This document shows positions 17,397-26,594 of a DNA stretch of 64,000 nucleotides, in pieces (within the stretch, counting starts at the first letter, position 1; every line of letters starts with the position of its first letter). The notes under the pieces are model-generated. The model did not search any database. It worked only from the letters and a program-made list of their open reading frames with translations, and was not told the origin of the DNA. The DNA lies in NCBI RefSeq assembly GCF_030812255.1, contig NZ_JAUSSH010000004.1:1-64000 (forward strand). Reading direction: 5' to 3'. Both the position numbers and the translations under genes were made by a program. This DNA is from Paeniglutamicibacter psychrophenolicus. Its GTDB lineage: Bacteria > Actinomycetota > Actinomycetes > Actinomycetales > Micrococcaceae.

Positions 17397-18647
17397 ATGA
17401 AGATGTCTCACAAGGACCCGGAAACAGCCAAGAACGCCGAACCGGCGCCACGGGAATCCCGCGGGCCGGCCATCGTCAGCATCGGTGAATATCGCATACG
17501 GCGCGAGATTCCACGTGTGCTCCCGGCGTTCGAAGCTTGGTGCCGCGAGAAGAATTTTGACGTCCGCGGAGACGCGCTCAAGGCACGAATCACCGCCTTT
17601 CTCGGACACTACGCACGCCTCAACAGGGACAGCGACATCACCTTCCTGAACGTCCAGGCCTTCGCGGCAACACTGGATGAGCTGATGTTCTTCGGGAAAA
17701 CCAACGATTTCCTGGACATGACCCACGTCTTTGGCGCCTACCTCGAGTTCCTGCACGCCACCGGCACCTGGGGCGGAACCCACGAGCAATTCGTGCAGCT
17801 CGACACCTACTTCAAGTGCTTCAGCTTTCCCGGCTTCGAGCCGTCCTACTCCCCGATCCCCGAGCTTCAAGCCGCCATCATCACCGTCCCCAAGCTCTCC
17901 GAGGACGAGCTCGCCGAAGCCATCGGAAGGCTGCCGGTGGCCAGGCGGGTGCTCTCGTTCCTGCAATGGCTCGGGCCAAGGCGCGAGATCACCAGCTTGA
18001 AGGTGCTCAACAAGAAGCACGTCCAAGAGGCCGCCGCGGCCCTGGACGTCGACGCCGTGCCCGTCTCCGGCGCCCTTCCGGTCGGAGGGCAACCCACGAA
18101 CGGTCCGGTCTTGTTCAAGAGCGCTACAGGCGTCGGCCGGCTTGAACTTTATTGGGGCGCGCTGGTCGGTGCCGGATTGATCGAGCTCAGTGCCAGCCGG
18201 GCCTACCCGAGCCCCGAGGCAATCGGCTTCCTCGAGGATCCCTCCGCGAACCTTGTCGAGGTCGTTCGCACCGTCGCCCGGAACATGTATGGGGCGTTCT
18301 CCAAGGAGGTCAGCGACCGCTACCAGGAGATGGAAATGGGGTACCTGACCCGGTATTTCCTGTTGGAGGCGGCCGTGGAACCGATCAACACCGAGGTGCT
18401 CAAGCACCCGGTCCGCGGCCTACCCGACCTTGATCCGCGGGGAGACGCCGACATCATTGCGATTGCCTGGCAACGGCTGGAACGACTGTGCGACGAGGGG
18501 CTGGTCGAGATTGGTTCAACCCTTTCCATCCCGCCCGCCTTGCTCAAGCCCTTGGTCCTTGAACTCGCGAAGGCCTCCGAGGTTGCGGTCCGTTTCAAGG
18601 ACCCGGCCGACGAGGCCCCGGCCGTCGACGGATACCCTCCGGCTTGA
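17397..18647 (+). CDS. Uncharacterised 416-aa protein, paralogue of the 5783-6949 product
   Basis: A soluble, mainly helical protein without signal peptide or membrane segments. I do not recognise a family. By-eye alignment with the 388-residue product at 5783 shows the same blocks in the same order: a Trp-Gly/Ser motif (ATGTWGGTHEQF against ETGRWSGEVEEF), a YWGALVGAGLIEL block, and a C-terminal DEGLVEIGSTLSIP block that looks like a winged-helix wing. Starts at 17397 and 17403 are both possible; GGAATGAAG precedes the second. It lies 117 bp after a DnaQ-BRCT exonuclease gene on the same strand, whereas its paralogue lies after a SNF2 helicase gene. Both partners act on nucleic acid. Confidence 0.8.
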   Translation: MKMSHKDPETAKNAEPAPRESRGPAIVSIGEYRIRREIPRVLPAFEAWCREKNFDVRGDALKARITAFLGHYARLNRDSDITFLNVQAFAATLDELMFFGKTNDFLDMTHVFGAYLEFLHATGTWGGTHEQFVQLDTYFKCFSFPGFEPSYSPIPELQAAIITVPKLSEDELAEAIGRLPVARRVLSFLQWLGPRREITSLKVLNKKHVQEAAAALDVDAVPVSGALPVGGQPTNGPVLFKSATGVGRLELYWGALVGAGLIELSASRAYPSPEAIGFLEDPSANLVEVVRTVARNMYGAFSKEVSDRYQEMEMGYLTRYFLLEAAVEPINTEVLKHPVRGLPDLDPRGDADIIAIAWQRLERLCDEGLVEIGSTLSIPPALLKPLVLELAKASEVAVRFKDPADEAPAVDGYPPA

Positions 18648-18668
18648 ACCCGGCGAACCGCGGCGGAG

Positions 18669-19868
18669 CTAGGTCCGGATTCCCAGGTGGTTCGCCAGGA
18701 TGTGTTCGGCAATGGCCATGGCCGAGGTTGCCGCCGGCGAGGGCGCGTTGCGCAGCAGCGTGACCGGCCCGACCTGGTCCACGGCAAAGTCATCAAGCAG
18801 GGAACCGTCCCTGGACCATGCCTGGGCGCGAACTCCCGCGGTGGTCTTGTGCCGCAGGTCAGAGGGCAGCAGCTCCGGGATGAAGGCCTGGGCAGCCTTG
18901 AAATACAGCGGCTTGAAGAGCGACGCGGCAATTTCCTTTCCACCCATTTTCCAGTGGGCCTTGGCCAGGGCTCCGGCCCCGGGCCACCGCAGGGATTCGA
19001 CGGTGTCGCGGACCGAGATCCTGCCCCACGAATACCCCTCCCGGGCCAGTGCCGGTACGGCGTTGGGCCCCACATGCGTTTCGCCATAGACCCCGCGGGT
19101 GAAGTGGACCCCGAGGAACGGGAATGCGGGATCCGGAACCGGGTAGATCATGCCCTTGACCAGGTCGTTGCGCTCGGGGGCCAGGGACCAGTACTCGCCG
19201 CGGAACGGCAGTATCCGTGGCGAGTCCGAGGCCCCGACCAGCTTGGCGACGACATCCGAATGCAGGCCGGCGCAGACCACCATCCGGTCGAAGACGTGGG
19301 TGGTGCCGGAGGTTGAAACGCGGCAGCTGCCGGGCGAGGATTCAACGGCCTGGACCTTTTGGTTAAGCAGCACCCTGCCGCCGGCCCGCCGCACCTGGTG
19401 GGCCATGGTTTCGGCAATCACCGCATAGTCGACGACCGCGGTATGCGGGGAATGCAACGCGGCGACCCCCGCCGCATGCGGCTCGATCTCGCGCAGCCGC
19501 GCCATGGAAACGCGAGCCAGACCGGGGACCGCGTTCAGGGCGGAGCGCCGCTGGATCTCCTCGAGCCGCGGGACCTCTTCGGCATTCAGGGCCACCACGA
19601 GTTTCCCGGCCTCGCGGTACGGAAGGGAATGCTCCTGGCAGTATTCGCGGGTCATCGCCCGCCCCTTGGCGCAGAGTTCGGCCTTGAGCGAGCCGGGTTG
19701 GTAGTACAGCCCGGCGTGCACGACCCCGGAGTTGTGGCCGGTTTGGTGCATGGCCACACGGGATTCCTTCTCCAGCACCGTCACGTCGAAGTCCCCCGTG
19801 CGGGACAGCGCCTGGGCGATGGCCAGACCCACGATCCCGGCGCCAACGATCCCGATGCGTTCGACCAT
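18669..19868 (-). CDS. lhgO: L-2-hydroxyglutarate oxidase
   Basis: A 399-residue FAD enzyme of the LhgO/YgaF type, which oxidises L-2-hydroxyglutarate to 2-oxoglutarate and feeds electrons to the membrane quinone pool. The N-terminus has the FAD fingerprint IGIVGAGIVGLAIAQAL with the acidic VLEKE strand end. The signature TGHNSGVVHAGLYYQPGSLK follows, and FPFLGVHFTRGVYGETHVGPNA is diagnostic of the LhgO group. The ATG at 19868 is chosen because GGGAGG lies upstream and the FAD fold begins at once; about 39 extra upstream in-frame codons are unlike the family. It is separated by about 120 bp from the next minus-strand gene. Confidence 0.92.
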   Translation of the reverse strand: MVERIGIVGAGIVGLAIAQALSRTGDFDVTVLEKESRVAMHQTGHNSGVVHAGLYYQPGSLKAELCAKGRAMTREYCQEHSLPYREAGKLVVALNAEEVPRLEEIQRRSALNAVPGLARVSMARLREIEPHAAGVAALHSPHTAVVDYAVIAETMAHQVRRAGGRVLLNQKVQAVESSPGSCRVSTSGTTHVFDRMVVCAGLHSDVVAKLVGASDSPRILPFRGEYWSLAPERNDLVKGMIYPVPDPAFPFLGVHFTRGVYGETHVGPNAVPALAREGYSWGRISVRDTVESLRWPGAGALAKAHWKMGGKEIAASLFKPLYFKAAQAFIPELLPSDLRHKTTAGVRAQAWSRDGSLLDDFAVDQVGPVTLLRNAPSPAATSAMAIAEHILANHLGIRT

Positions 19869-19989
19869 GATTTTCCGCCCTCCCTGCGCACAAATGGTGG
19901 TGTCCCCAAAAACCCCAGGGGACCTTCGCATCGTCTCACGACACCGCCGGGATGGGTATGGCTCCTCGGGGACGACGCCATCCACCCGG

Positions 19990-20559
19990 CTACCGGATGA
20001 GCGGGGTGTCCACGGCCTGCCCGTTGACGCTGCGCACCTTCCAGGGTCCCTCGTCGTTGTCCAGCAGCGAGACCGAGCCGTTGAGGATGCTGTCGAACGT
20101 GCATCCGGCGAGCGCGGAGAGCGTGTAGCGGATGATCGTCCCGTGACACACCACCGCGACGTTCCTGCCCGGGAGGTCCGCGGCGATCTTCTCGATCGCC
20201 GCTCTTCCGCGGGCGACCACGGAGTCCAGGGCCTCGATGCCGCCGCCGACCTTGTTGGGCCAGAGCTTTTCCCATTCCTCGTCCGTCATGCCCTCGGCCT
20301 GGCTGTAGTCGCGCTCGATGAGTTCGTCATAGCTGCGGCCAAGTTCGATGCCCAGGCCGGCGGCGATGATTTCGGCCGTTTCACGCGCCCGGGAGAGCGG
20401 GGAGCTGACGATGGCGTCCCACGTTCCGGCGCCAAGCACCGCCACGGCGTCACGGGCCTGCTGGCGTCCGACGTCGTTGAGCGGGATGTCGCTGGAGCCC
20501 TGCAGGCGGCCTTCGGCGTTCCAGTTGGTCTGTCCATGGCGAATGAATCCAAGTTTCAT
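19990..20559 (-). CDS. Histidine phosphatase family protein (phosphoglycerate mutase-like)
   Basis: A 189-residue single-domain phosphatase of the GpmB/CobC type. The catalytic RHGQTNWN motif is at residues 7-14; the second arginine is in SPLSRARETAEII, the catalytic glutamate is near YDELIERDYSQAEG, and the second histidine is in VVCHGTIIRYTL. The substrate is unknown; members act on sugar phosphates, nucleotides or alpha-ribazole phosphate. The ATG at 20559 follows GGGAGA at a suitable distance and begins directly with the fold. It is cytoplasmic and divergent from the GAF regulator at 20715. Confidence 0.9.
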   Translation of the reverse strand: MKLGFIRHGQTNWNAEGRLQGSSDIPLNDVGRQQARDAVAVLGAGTWDAIVSSPLSRARETAEIIAAGLGIELGRSYDELIERDYSQAEGMTDEEWEKLWPNKVGGGIEALDSVVARGRAAIEKIAADLPGRNVAVVCHGTIIRYTLSALAGCTFDSILNGSVSLLDNDEGPWKVRSVNGQAVDTPLIR

Positions 20560-20714
20560 GCTTTCATTCTCCCGGTTCCCGCTCTCCGCCGCCCACCTTG
20601 TGACGAAGCAGGGCAGCCGTCCCCCGGGTGCGACACGGAGGGCAGGGGCATGCACCCGCCCCTTCCGCGGATTGAGCTTCCGTGCGATCCTCTAATGGGC
20701 GAGAGGCGGGAGAC

Positions 20715-21875
20715 ATGAAGGTGCAACGGCTGGAAGCCGCACTGGCCGCATTCGAGGATCCGGCGGCCAAGGCACGCTCGCTGGTGCCCCTGTACCGGGC
20801 GTGGGCCAGCACCGAGGCCATCCCCGCACCGGTGCGCCCCGTGGTGGCCAGGTCCTGGCAGCGGCAGTCGCTGAAGAACCCTGCCGTCCGGCCGCTGGGT
20901 TCGGCGGGGATCGGGGACCGCAGGGAACGCGCGGCGGTGCTTTCCGGCCTGGTGCCGATGCTCGAGGACCGCCTGCTGCCCCTGGCGGCGGATGCCGGCA
21001 ACGAGCTGGTCATCAGCGACGACGAGGGCTACGTCCTGTGGGTTGCCGGGCCCTCCCCCATCCGCCGGCGCAGCGAGGACATCGGATTCGTCGCCGGCGC
21101 GCGCTGGCGGGAAACCGATGTCGGCACCAACGGGCTGGGCGCCGCCATGGCCGAACGCACCCCGGTGCAGATCTTTGGCCCGGAGCACGCCCGCGAGGAA
21201 CAGCACACCTGGGTGTGCACCAGCGCCCCGATCATCGAGGAACGCACCGGCCAGGTGCTTGGCGCCATCACGCTCTCCGGCTCCTACCGCACCGCCCACC
21301 CGCACACCCTGGCGCTGGTCAGCGCGACGGCGCGGGAGGCCACCGGCCTGCTGGCGGCGCGGCACGAGGGCGCGCTGCACCTGCTGGCCGGCTCGGTTCC
21401 CGTCCCTTCCGGCCGGCACGTGCTGGTCGATGCGCAGGGCTGGGTGGCGCATGCGGCGGGCTTCGGGGTGGGGAACCGCCTGCGGCTTCCGGGCGGCCTG
21501 TGCGCCGGCGGGGCGTGGGTGCCCGAGCTCGGTGCGGTGGTGGCCGAAGAGGTCCCCGGGGGCTGGCTGCTGCACGGTGGCGACCGTGCGTCCGACGCCC
21601 GGCTGGAATTCTCCCCGGCCCCCGTGCCGGTGGCCACCATTATCCAGGACGGGCAGCGGACCGATATCCGGCTCAGCGAGCGGCACGGGCAGATCCTGGC
21701 GCTGCTGGTGGCCAACCCCGAGGGACTTGACGCCCACGCACTCATGGAACGGCTGCCCGGGACCACCACCACCGTCACGGTGCGCGCCGAGCTGTCGAGG
21801 CTGCGCGCCCGGCTCGGCGGGCTGGTCGAGTCCCGGCCCTACCGCCTGGGCCTGCCGGCGGACTTCCGCCCCTGA
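20715..21875 (+). CDS. GAF-domain transcriptional regulator (AcoR-like, without sigma-54 ATPase)
   Basis: A 386-residue protein. An N-terminal helical segment with a conserved SWQRQ stretch (also seen in AcoR-type activators) is followed by a GAF sensor domain, about residues 70-210, with RWRETDVGTNGLGAAMAE and FGPEHAREEQHTWVCTSAPI. The C-terminal ~80 residues form a winged HTH (LSERHGQILALLVANPEG then TVTVRAELSRLRARLGGLV). The AAA+ domain of classical AcoR is absent, as is usual in actinobacteria, so it probably acts with sigma-70-type polymerase. GGGAG precedes the ATG at 20715. The monooxygenase gene 97 bp downstream is the likely target. Confidence 0.85.
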   Translation: MKVQRLEAALAAFEDPAAKARSLVPLYRAWASTEAIPAPVRPVVARSWQRQSLKNPAVRPLGSAGIGDRRERAAVLSGLVPMLEDRLLPLAADAGNELVISDDEGYVLWVAGPSPIRRRSEDIGFVAGARWRETDVGTNGLGAAMAERTPVQIFGPEHAREEQHTWVCTSAPIIEERTGQVLGAITLSGSYRTAHPHTLALVSATAREATGLLAARHEGALHLLAGSVPVPSGRHVLVDAQGWVAHAAGFGVGNRLRLPGGLCAGGAWVPELGAVVAEEVPGGWLLHGGDRASDARLEFSPAPVPVATIIQDGQRTDIRLSERHGQILALLVANPEGLDAHALMERLPGTTTTVTVRAELSRLRARLGGLVESRPYRLGLPADFRP

Positions 21876-21888
21876 ACCGCGGCGGGCA

Positions 21889-21904
21889 TTGCAACCTTCT
21901 GCAA
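21889..21904. promoter_or_regulatory. Candidate operator for the GAF regulator
   Basis: TTGCA-accttc-TGCAA, 5-bp inverted arms with a 6-bp spacer, also readable as a GCAACC direct repeat. It lies in the gap between the regulator and the monooxygenase, 69 bp upstream of the latter's ATG. The position suits an activator site; no other copy was noticed. Confidence 0.35.
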
Positions 21905-21972
21905 CCCTCGCGGCACTGTGACCCAGCTCATAGCATCGTCTCCATCGCAACACGCTTTCGAAGGAGACGGAC

Positions 21973-23763
21973 ATGACTGAAGTGAACGCCGGCGCCGCGG
22001 CGGAACAATGGCTCGGGGAACTGGAACGCGCCCTGGGAGCGGGCAACACCGAAGCGGCCGCGGCCCTCTTCGGCGAGGAATCCTACTGGCGGGACCTGTC
22101 CGCGCTGACCTGGAACCTGCACACCTCCGAGGGCCGCGGGGAAATCAAGGACATGCTGGACGGGGTCGGGCCCGACGCCTGGCCGCGGAACCTCGCCCTG
22201 GCCTCCGCCACCGAGGGCGACGGCGTGGTCGAGGCCTGGTACACCTTCACCAACAAGTCCATCGACGGCAAGGGGCTGTTGCGGCTGCGCGAGGGACAAT
22301 GCTGGACGCTGCTCTCCACCGCCCAGGGACTGCGCGACTTCCCGGAACCCGCGGGGGCGCTGCGCGAACGCGGGGCCGAGCACGGCAGCGAAATGTCCTC
22401 GGAGAACTGGCTGGACAAGCGCACCCGCCGCGAGGCCGAATTCGGCATCACCGAACAGCCCTACGTGCTGGTCATCGGCGGCGGGCAGGGCGGCATCGGG
22501 CTGGCGGCGCGCCTCAAGCGCCTGGGCGTCCCGGCGCTGGTCATCGACAAGCACCCGCGCCCGGGCGACCAGTGGCGCTCGCGCTACCACTCGCTGTGCC
22601 TGCACGACCCCGTCTGGTATGACCACATGCCCTATATCCCGTTCCCCGACCACTGGCCGGTGTTCACCCCCAAGGACAAGATGGGCGACTGGCTCGAAAG
22701 CTACACCCTGCTGATGGAGCTGGACTACTGGTCCAACACAGAGGCCACCTCCGCCACCCACGACCCGGACACCGGCAGCTGGACGGTGCAGCTGATCCGC
22801 GAGGGGAAGGCGCACACGCTCCACCCCGCGCACGTGGTCATCGCCACCGGCATGTCCGGGATCCCCAACATCCCCTCCTTCGAGGGCCGGGATGTTTTCG
22901 CCGGGGAACAGAATCATTCCTCGACCCACCCGGGCGGCGAGGCGTACCGCGGCAAGGACGTGGTGGTCATCGGCGCCAACAACTCCGCCCACGACATCTG
23001 TGCGGACCTGGTGCAGAACGGTGCCAGGCCCGTGATGGTGCAGCGCTCCAGCACCCACATCGTGCGTTCCGAGTCCCTGATGAACACCGTGCTCGGCCCG
23101 CTGTACTCGGAGGAGGCGCTGGCCAACGGCATCGACCACGAGACCGCGGACCTGATCTTCGCCTCCATCCCGTACAAGGTGCTGCCCGAATTCCACCGCC
23201 CGGCCTTCGAGAAGATCCGCGCCGACGACGCGGACTTCTACCAGGGGCTCGCCGACGCCGGGTTCGACCTGGACTTCGGCGACGACGACTCCGGGTTGTT
23301 CCTCAAATACCTGCGCCGCGGCTCGGGCTACTACATCAACATCGGCGCCTCGGAGCTGGTCGCCGACGGGTCCATCGCCCTGGCACACGGCGACGTGGCG
23401 CAGCTGACCGAGGACTCGGTGGTGCTCGACGACGGCACGGTGCTCCCTGCGGACGCGGTCATCTACGCGACCGGCTACGGGTCCATGAACGGCTGGGCCG
23501 CCAAGCTCATCTCCCAGGACGTCGCCGACGCCGTGGGCAAGTGCTGGGGCCTGGGCTCTGACACCACCAAGGACCCCGGTCCGTGGCAGGGCGAGCTGCG
23601 GAACATGTGGAAGCCGACCCGGCAGGAGAACCTGTGGTTCCACGGCGGGAACCTGCACCAGTCGCGGCACTATTCCAAGTACCTGGCGCTGCAGCTCAAG
23701 GCCCGCTTCGAGGGCATCGACACCCCGGTCTACGCGCTGGCCGAAACCCACCACGCCTCCTGA
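21973..23763 (+). CDS. Flavin-containing monooxygenase with N-terminal NTF2-like domain
   Basis: A 596-residue NAD(P)H/FAD oxidoreductase. Residues 1-140 form a SnoaL/NTF2-like cone (for example EAAAALFGEESYWRDLSALTWNL without its last residues, and VVEAWYTFTNKS). Residues from ~160 give the FAD fingerprint VIGGGQGGIGLAARL; the FMO region near 290 has VVIATGMSGIPNIPSF, and the NADPH fold VVVIGANNSAHDICADL follows. ATGYGSMNG near the C-terminus completes the class B architecture. Enzymes of this arrangement act on ketones, amines or sulfur compounds; the substrate is not evident. AAGGAG lies 9 nt before the ATG. The GAF regulator immediately upstream suggests induction by the substrate or its product. 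Confidence 0.88.
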   Translation: MTEVNAGAAAEQWLGELERALGAGNTEAAAALFGEESYWRDLSALTWNLHTSEGRGEIKDMLDGVGPDAWPRNLALASATEGDGVVEAWYTFTNKSIDGKGLLRLREGQCWTLLSTAQGLRDFPEPAGALRERGAEHGSEMSSENWLDKRTRREAEFGITEQPYVLVIGGGQGGIGLAARLKRLGVPALVIDKHPRPGDQWRSRYHSLCLHDPVWYDHMPYIPFPDHWPVFTPKDKMGDWLESYTLLMELDYWSNTEATSATHDPDTGSWTVQLIREGKAHTLHPAHVVIATGMSGIPNIPSFEGRDVFAGEQNHSSTHPGGEAYRGKDVVVIGANNSAHDICADLVQNGARPVMVQRSSTHIVRSESLMNTVLGPLYSEEALANGIDHETADLIFASIPYKVLPEFHRPAFEKIRADDADFYQGLADAGFDLDFGDDDSGLFLKYLRRGSGYYINIGASELVADGSIALAHGDVAQLTEDSVVLDDGTVLPADAVIYATGYGSMNGWAAKLISQDVADAVGKCWGLGSDTTKDPGPWQGELRNMWKPTRQENLWFHGGNLHQSRHYSKYLALQLKARFEGIDTPVYALAETHHAS

Positions 23764-23823
23764 CGGCGGCCGCCGTGCCCCGAATTCCGGCGTATTGTCG
23801 GGGCTTCGGGGCACAATGGTGGT

Positions 23824-26286
23824 GTGAGTCCCGCACGCCACGATCCTGCCCAGACGCAGCTTCCCCTGGATGACGAAGCGATCGCCGCGATGGCGCCCGC
23901 CCACCCGGAGGTCGAAGACGTGGCCAGCGCCGAGGCGGTTGCCAGCGCCGTGCAGCGCGAGCTCGAGGCGCTGCGCATCGACAACAAACGGCTGCGCAAG
24001 CTGCTTGACTTGGGCGCCTCCGAGGCCCGGGCCGCCGCCCCGGACCAGGGGCAGCTTGCGCTGGCGGCGCCCGGCCCGGTGACCGCCGCCTCCCCGGAGG
24101 CCGAGAAGATCGCCTTCTACATGGACCTGTTCCGCACCCGGACCGACGTCTTTGCGCTGCGCTGGGAAAATGCCGCGGACGGAAAAGCCGGCTGGGTGCC
24201 GGCGGTTCCCGGCGGCTGGCGCAAGTGGATGGACCGGGACAACACGAACTACACCCGGCTCACCCCCGCCGAGGTCGAGGCCCACCTCCGGGGCCGGCAG
24301 CACATCGGGCTCTACCCGCTCACCGAGGCCGACAGCTGCGCCTTCGTGGCCGCCGACTTCGACGGTGCGGCGGCGATGCTCGATGCCTTGGCCTACCTCA
24401 AGGCCGCCCGTTTCCGGGGCATCCCCGCCGCACTGGAAGTCTCGCAATCCGGGCGCGGGGCCCACGTGTGGATCTTCTTCACCCACTTTGTCCCGGCCGA
24501 GGCGGCCCGGGCCCTGGCCACGTCGCTGCTGCACGAGGCCATGGGCATCCGCGGCTCGATGTCGCTGCGCAGCTACGACCGGTTGTTCCCCTCCCAGGAC
24601 CGGCACACCGGCAAGGGCATGGGAAACCTGATCGCCGCCCCGCTTTCCGGGCGGCGCCGGATGCACGGCACCACGCTCTTCCTGGATCCCGCGACGCTGG
24701 AACCCTTTGGGGACCAGTGGGCCTACCTCTCGGGGCTGGGCCGGGTGAGCCCCGGGGAGCTGAAGAAACTGCTGCGCTCCCTGTCGCCGCCGGCCACCGG
24801 GCGCAAGACCCGCCTGGAGGTCCCGGCCTCCTCCAAGATCTCCCCGCGCCCGGCACCCGTTGTCCAAGCGGTCATCGGGGCACGCATCACCCTGCGCTCC
24901 ACCGACCTGGGCCCGGCCATGGTCACCGCACTGAAGCACGCCGCGGCCCTGCCCAACCCCGACTTCTACGAGCGCCAGCGCCAGCGCCGCTCCACCTGGG
25001 GCATCCCGCGCTTCCTGGCCAGCTACGACGAGAGCCTCGAGGGCGACCTCATCCTGCCACGCGGGCTGCTGCCGATGCTCGAGAAGCTGGTGGAAACCGC
25101 CGGCAGCCGCCTGGCGCTCACCGACGAGCGCGTGGGAGGGCAACCCCAGGACTTCGCGTTCACCGCGACCCTGCACCCCGAGCAGGCCCGGGCCTTCAAG
25201 GCGCTGTCGGCCCGCACCCACGGCGTGCTGGTGGCAGCCCCCGGCAGCGGCAAGACCGTCATGGCCTGCGCGCTGATCGCGGCCAAGTCCGTCTCCACGC
25301 TGGTGCTGGTGGACCGCAAGGCGCTGGCGGACCAGTGGCGCGGGGAGATCCTGAGGTTCCTGGGCGAGAAATCCGGGCAGATCGGCGGCGGGAAGTCCAA
25401 GACCACCGGGCGGATCGACGTGGCGTTGCTGCCCACGCTGGCGCGGCGCAAGAACGTCGCCGAGCTGGCGGCCGGGTACGGGTTCGTCGTCGTCGACGAG
25501 TGCCACCACATTCCGGCGGCCGCGTTCAGCCAGGTCATGAACCAGATCCCGGCCCGCTCCTGGCTGGGGCTCACCGCCACCCCGTACCGGCGGGACGGGC
25601 TGGAGGAGTTGATCTTCCACCAGCTGGGCACCTTCACCCACGAATTCACCGCGCCGCGCCACGGCGAGCTGCCGCAAGGCCCCGCCGAGCACCCTGCCCC
25701 CACCCTGCAATTGCAGGTCCACGAAACCGCCTTCGCCTATGACGGGGACATCGACCCGAGCTCCCCGGGCGGAATCACGGCGATCTACAAGATCCTCATC
25801 GAGGACGCCGCCCGCGTGGCCCAGGTCGCCGGCGACATCATCGAGGCGCACGCACAGGGCAGGCAGGTCCTGGTGCTTTCGACCTGGAAACGGCACCTGC
25901 AGCTGATTTCCGAGGCGTTGCGCGCCGCGGGGCTGGACCCAATCGAACTCACCGGGTCGCTGAAGGCCGCGGCACGCCGAGAGGCCATGTCGCGGATCAA
26001 CACCGCCCCGGCGAACGAGCCGCTGCTGGTGCTGGGCACCGGGTCGCTGATCGGTGAGGGCTTCGACTGCCCGCGCCTGGACACGCTCTTTCTTGCCGCA
26101 CCGGTTTCCTTCAAGGGCCGGTTGGTGCAGTACGCCGGACGTGTCACCCGCCCGTACCCGGGCAAGGCCAATGCCGTGGTGCACGACTATGTCGACGTCC
26201 TGACCCCGGTGATCGCCAGGGCCTACGACAAGCGTTCGGCCGGGTACCGGGAGCTGGGGTTCGACCCCGTGCCGGCCCCGCGCTGA
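23824..26286 (+). CDS. TOTE-type AEP primase fused to SF2 (DEAD/DEAH) helicase
   Basis: An 820-residue fusion. Residues 44-65 form a short coiled coil. About 95-310 resemble the archaeo-eukaryotic primase domain of TOTE conflict-system proteins: AADFDG (D178, D180) for metal binding and SGRGAHVWIFF (209-219) carrying the catalytic His, then SLRSYDRLFPSQD and a GNLIAAPLSG strand. The SF2 helicase has Walker A APGSGKT near 472, DECHH near 558, SAT-like LTATPYRRDGLEEL, and motif VI VQYAGRVTRP. Such proteins are proposed to prime or extend on invasive or damaged DNA; no other TOTE component (nuclease, sensor, extra helicase) is in the window, so it appears to be a stand-alone form. The GTG start has no clear ribosome site. 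Confidence 0.85.
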   Translation: MSPARHDPAQTQLPLDDEAIAAMAPAHPEVEDVASAEAVASAVQRELEALRIDNKRLRKLLDLGASEARAAAPDQGQLALAAPGPVTAASPEAEKIAFYMDLFRTRTDVFALRWENAADGKAGWVPAVPGGWRKWMDRDNTNYTRLTPAEVEAHLRGRQHIGLYPLTEADSCAFVAADFDGAAAMLDALAYLKAARFRGIPAALEVSQSGRGAHVWIFFTHFVPAEAARALATSLLHEAMGIRGSMSLRSYDRLFPSQDRHTGKGMGNLIAAPLSGRRRMHGTTLFLDPATLEPFGDQWAYLSGLGRVSPGELKKLLRSLSPPATGRKTRLEVPASSKISPRPAPVVQAVIGARITLRSTDLGPAMVTALKHAAALPNPDFYERQRQRRSTWGIPRFLASYDESLEGDLILPRGLLPMLEKLVETAGSRLALTDERVGGQPQDFAFTATLHPEQARAFKALSARTHGVLVAAPGSGKTVMACALIAAKSVSTLVLVDRKALADQWRGEILRFLGEKSGQIGGGKSKTTGRIDVALLPTLARRKNVAELAAGYGFVVVDECHHIPAAAFSQVMNQIPARSWLGLTATPYRRDGLEELIFHQLGTFTHEFTAPRHGELPQGPAEHPAPTLQLQVHETAFAYDGDIDPSSPGGITAIYKILIEDAARVAQVAGDIIEAHAQGRQVLVLSTWKRHLQLISEALRAAGLDPIELTGSLKAAARREAMSRINTAPANEPLLVLGTGSLIGEGFDCPRLDTLFLAAPVSFKGRLVQYAGRVTRPYPGKANAVVHDYVDVLTPVIARAYDKRSAGYRELGFDPVPAPR

Positions 26287-26594
26287 GCTTCCCCTCCGGC
26301 GGCGGGCGCAGGAAGGGCTGCCGTTTCCCGCCGCGACGCCGTGGCGGTGGTCGCTGCCCGATAACTCCCCCAAGGACCGGTGCAGCGCACCGACCAGGCA
26401 TCGAGACGCACCCTCCGGCGGGGGCCCAAGGGGCCCCGCATGCCGGTGGCACGGCGGGAAACGGCTACCACCGGCCAGGCGGTGGAGTCCACCGCGTACC
26501 GGTACACCCACCTAAGCATGGCCCGTCGGCTTCGCCAAGGCCGCAGCCGCCGAACCGGCCCGTTGTAGGCCAAAGTGCATACAGCCGCGGGCCT
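26287..26594. other. Intergenic region between convergent genes, no gene seen
   Basis: A gap of 308 bp downstream of both the primase-helicase (+) and the coupled sensor operon (-). The only open frame, 62 codons rich in Arg and Thr, has no ribosome site or recognisable content. Short GC-rich self-complementary stretches may act as terminators, but none is as clean as elsewhere in the window. Confidence 0.4.

Noticed and set aside
23824-26286. Complete TOTE conflict locus
   Set aside because: No nuclease, sensor or additional ATPase genes of the system flank the primase-helicase.
21928-26511. Very long open frame antisense to the monooxygenase and primase-helicase
   Set aside because: It results from high GC and codon bias; its sequence is low-complexity Gly/Arg/Val/Ala without domains, while the plus strand encodes two clear proteins.
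26380-26568. 62-codon Arg/Thr-rich frame
   Set aside because: No start signals and no homology recognised.
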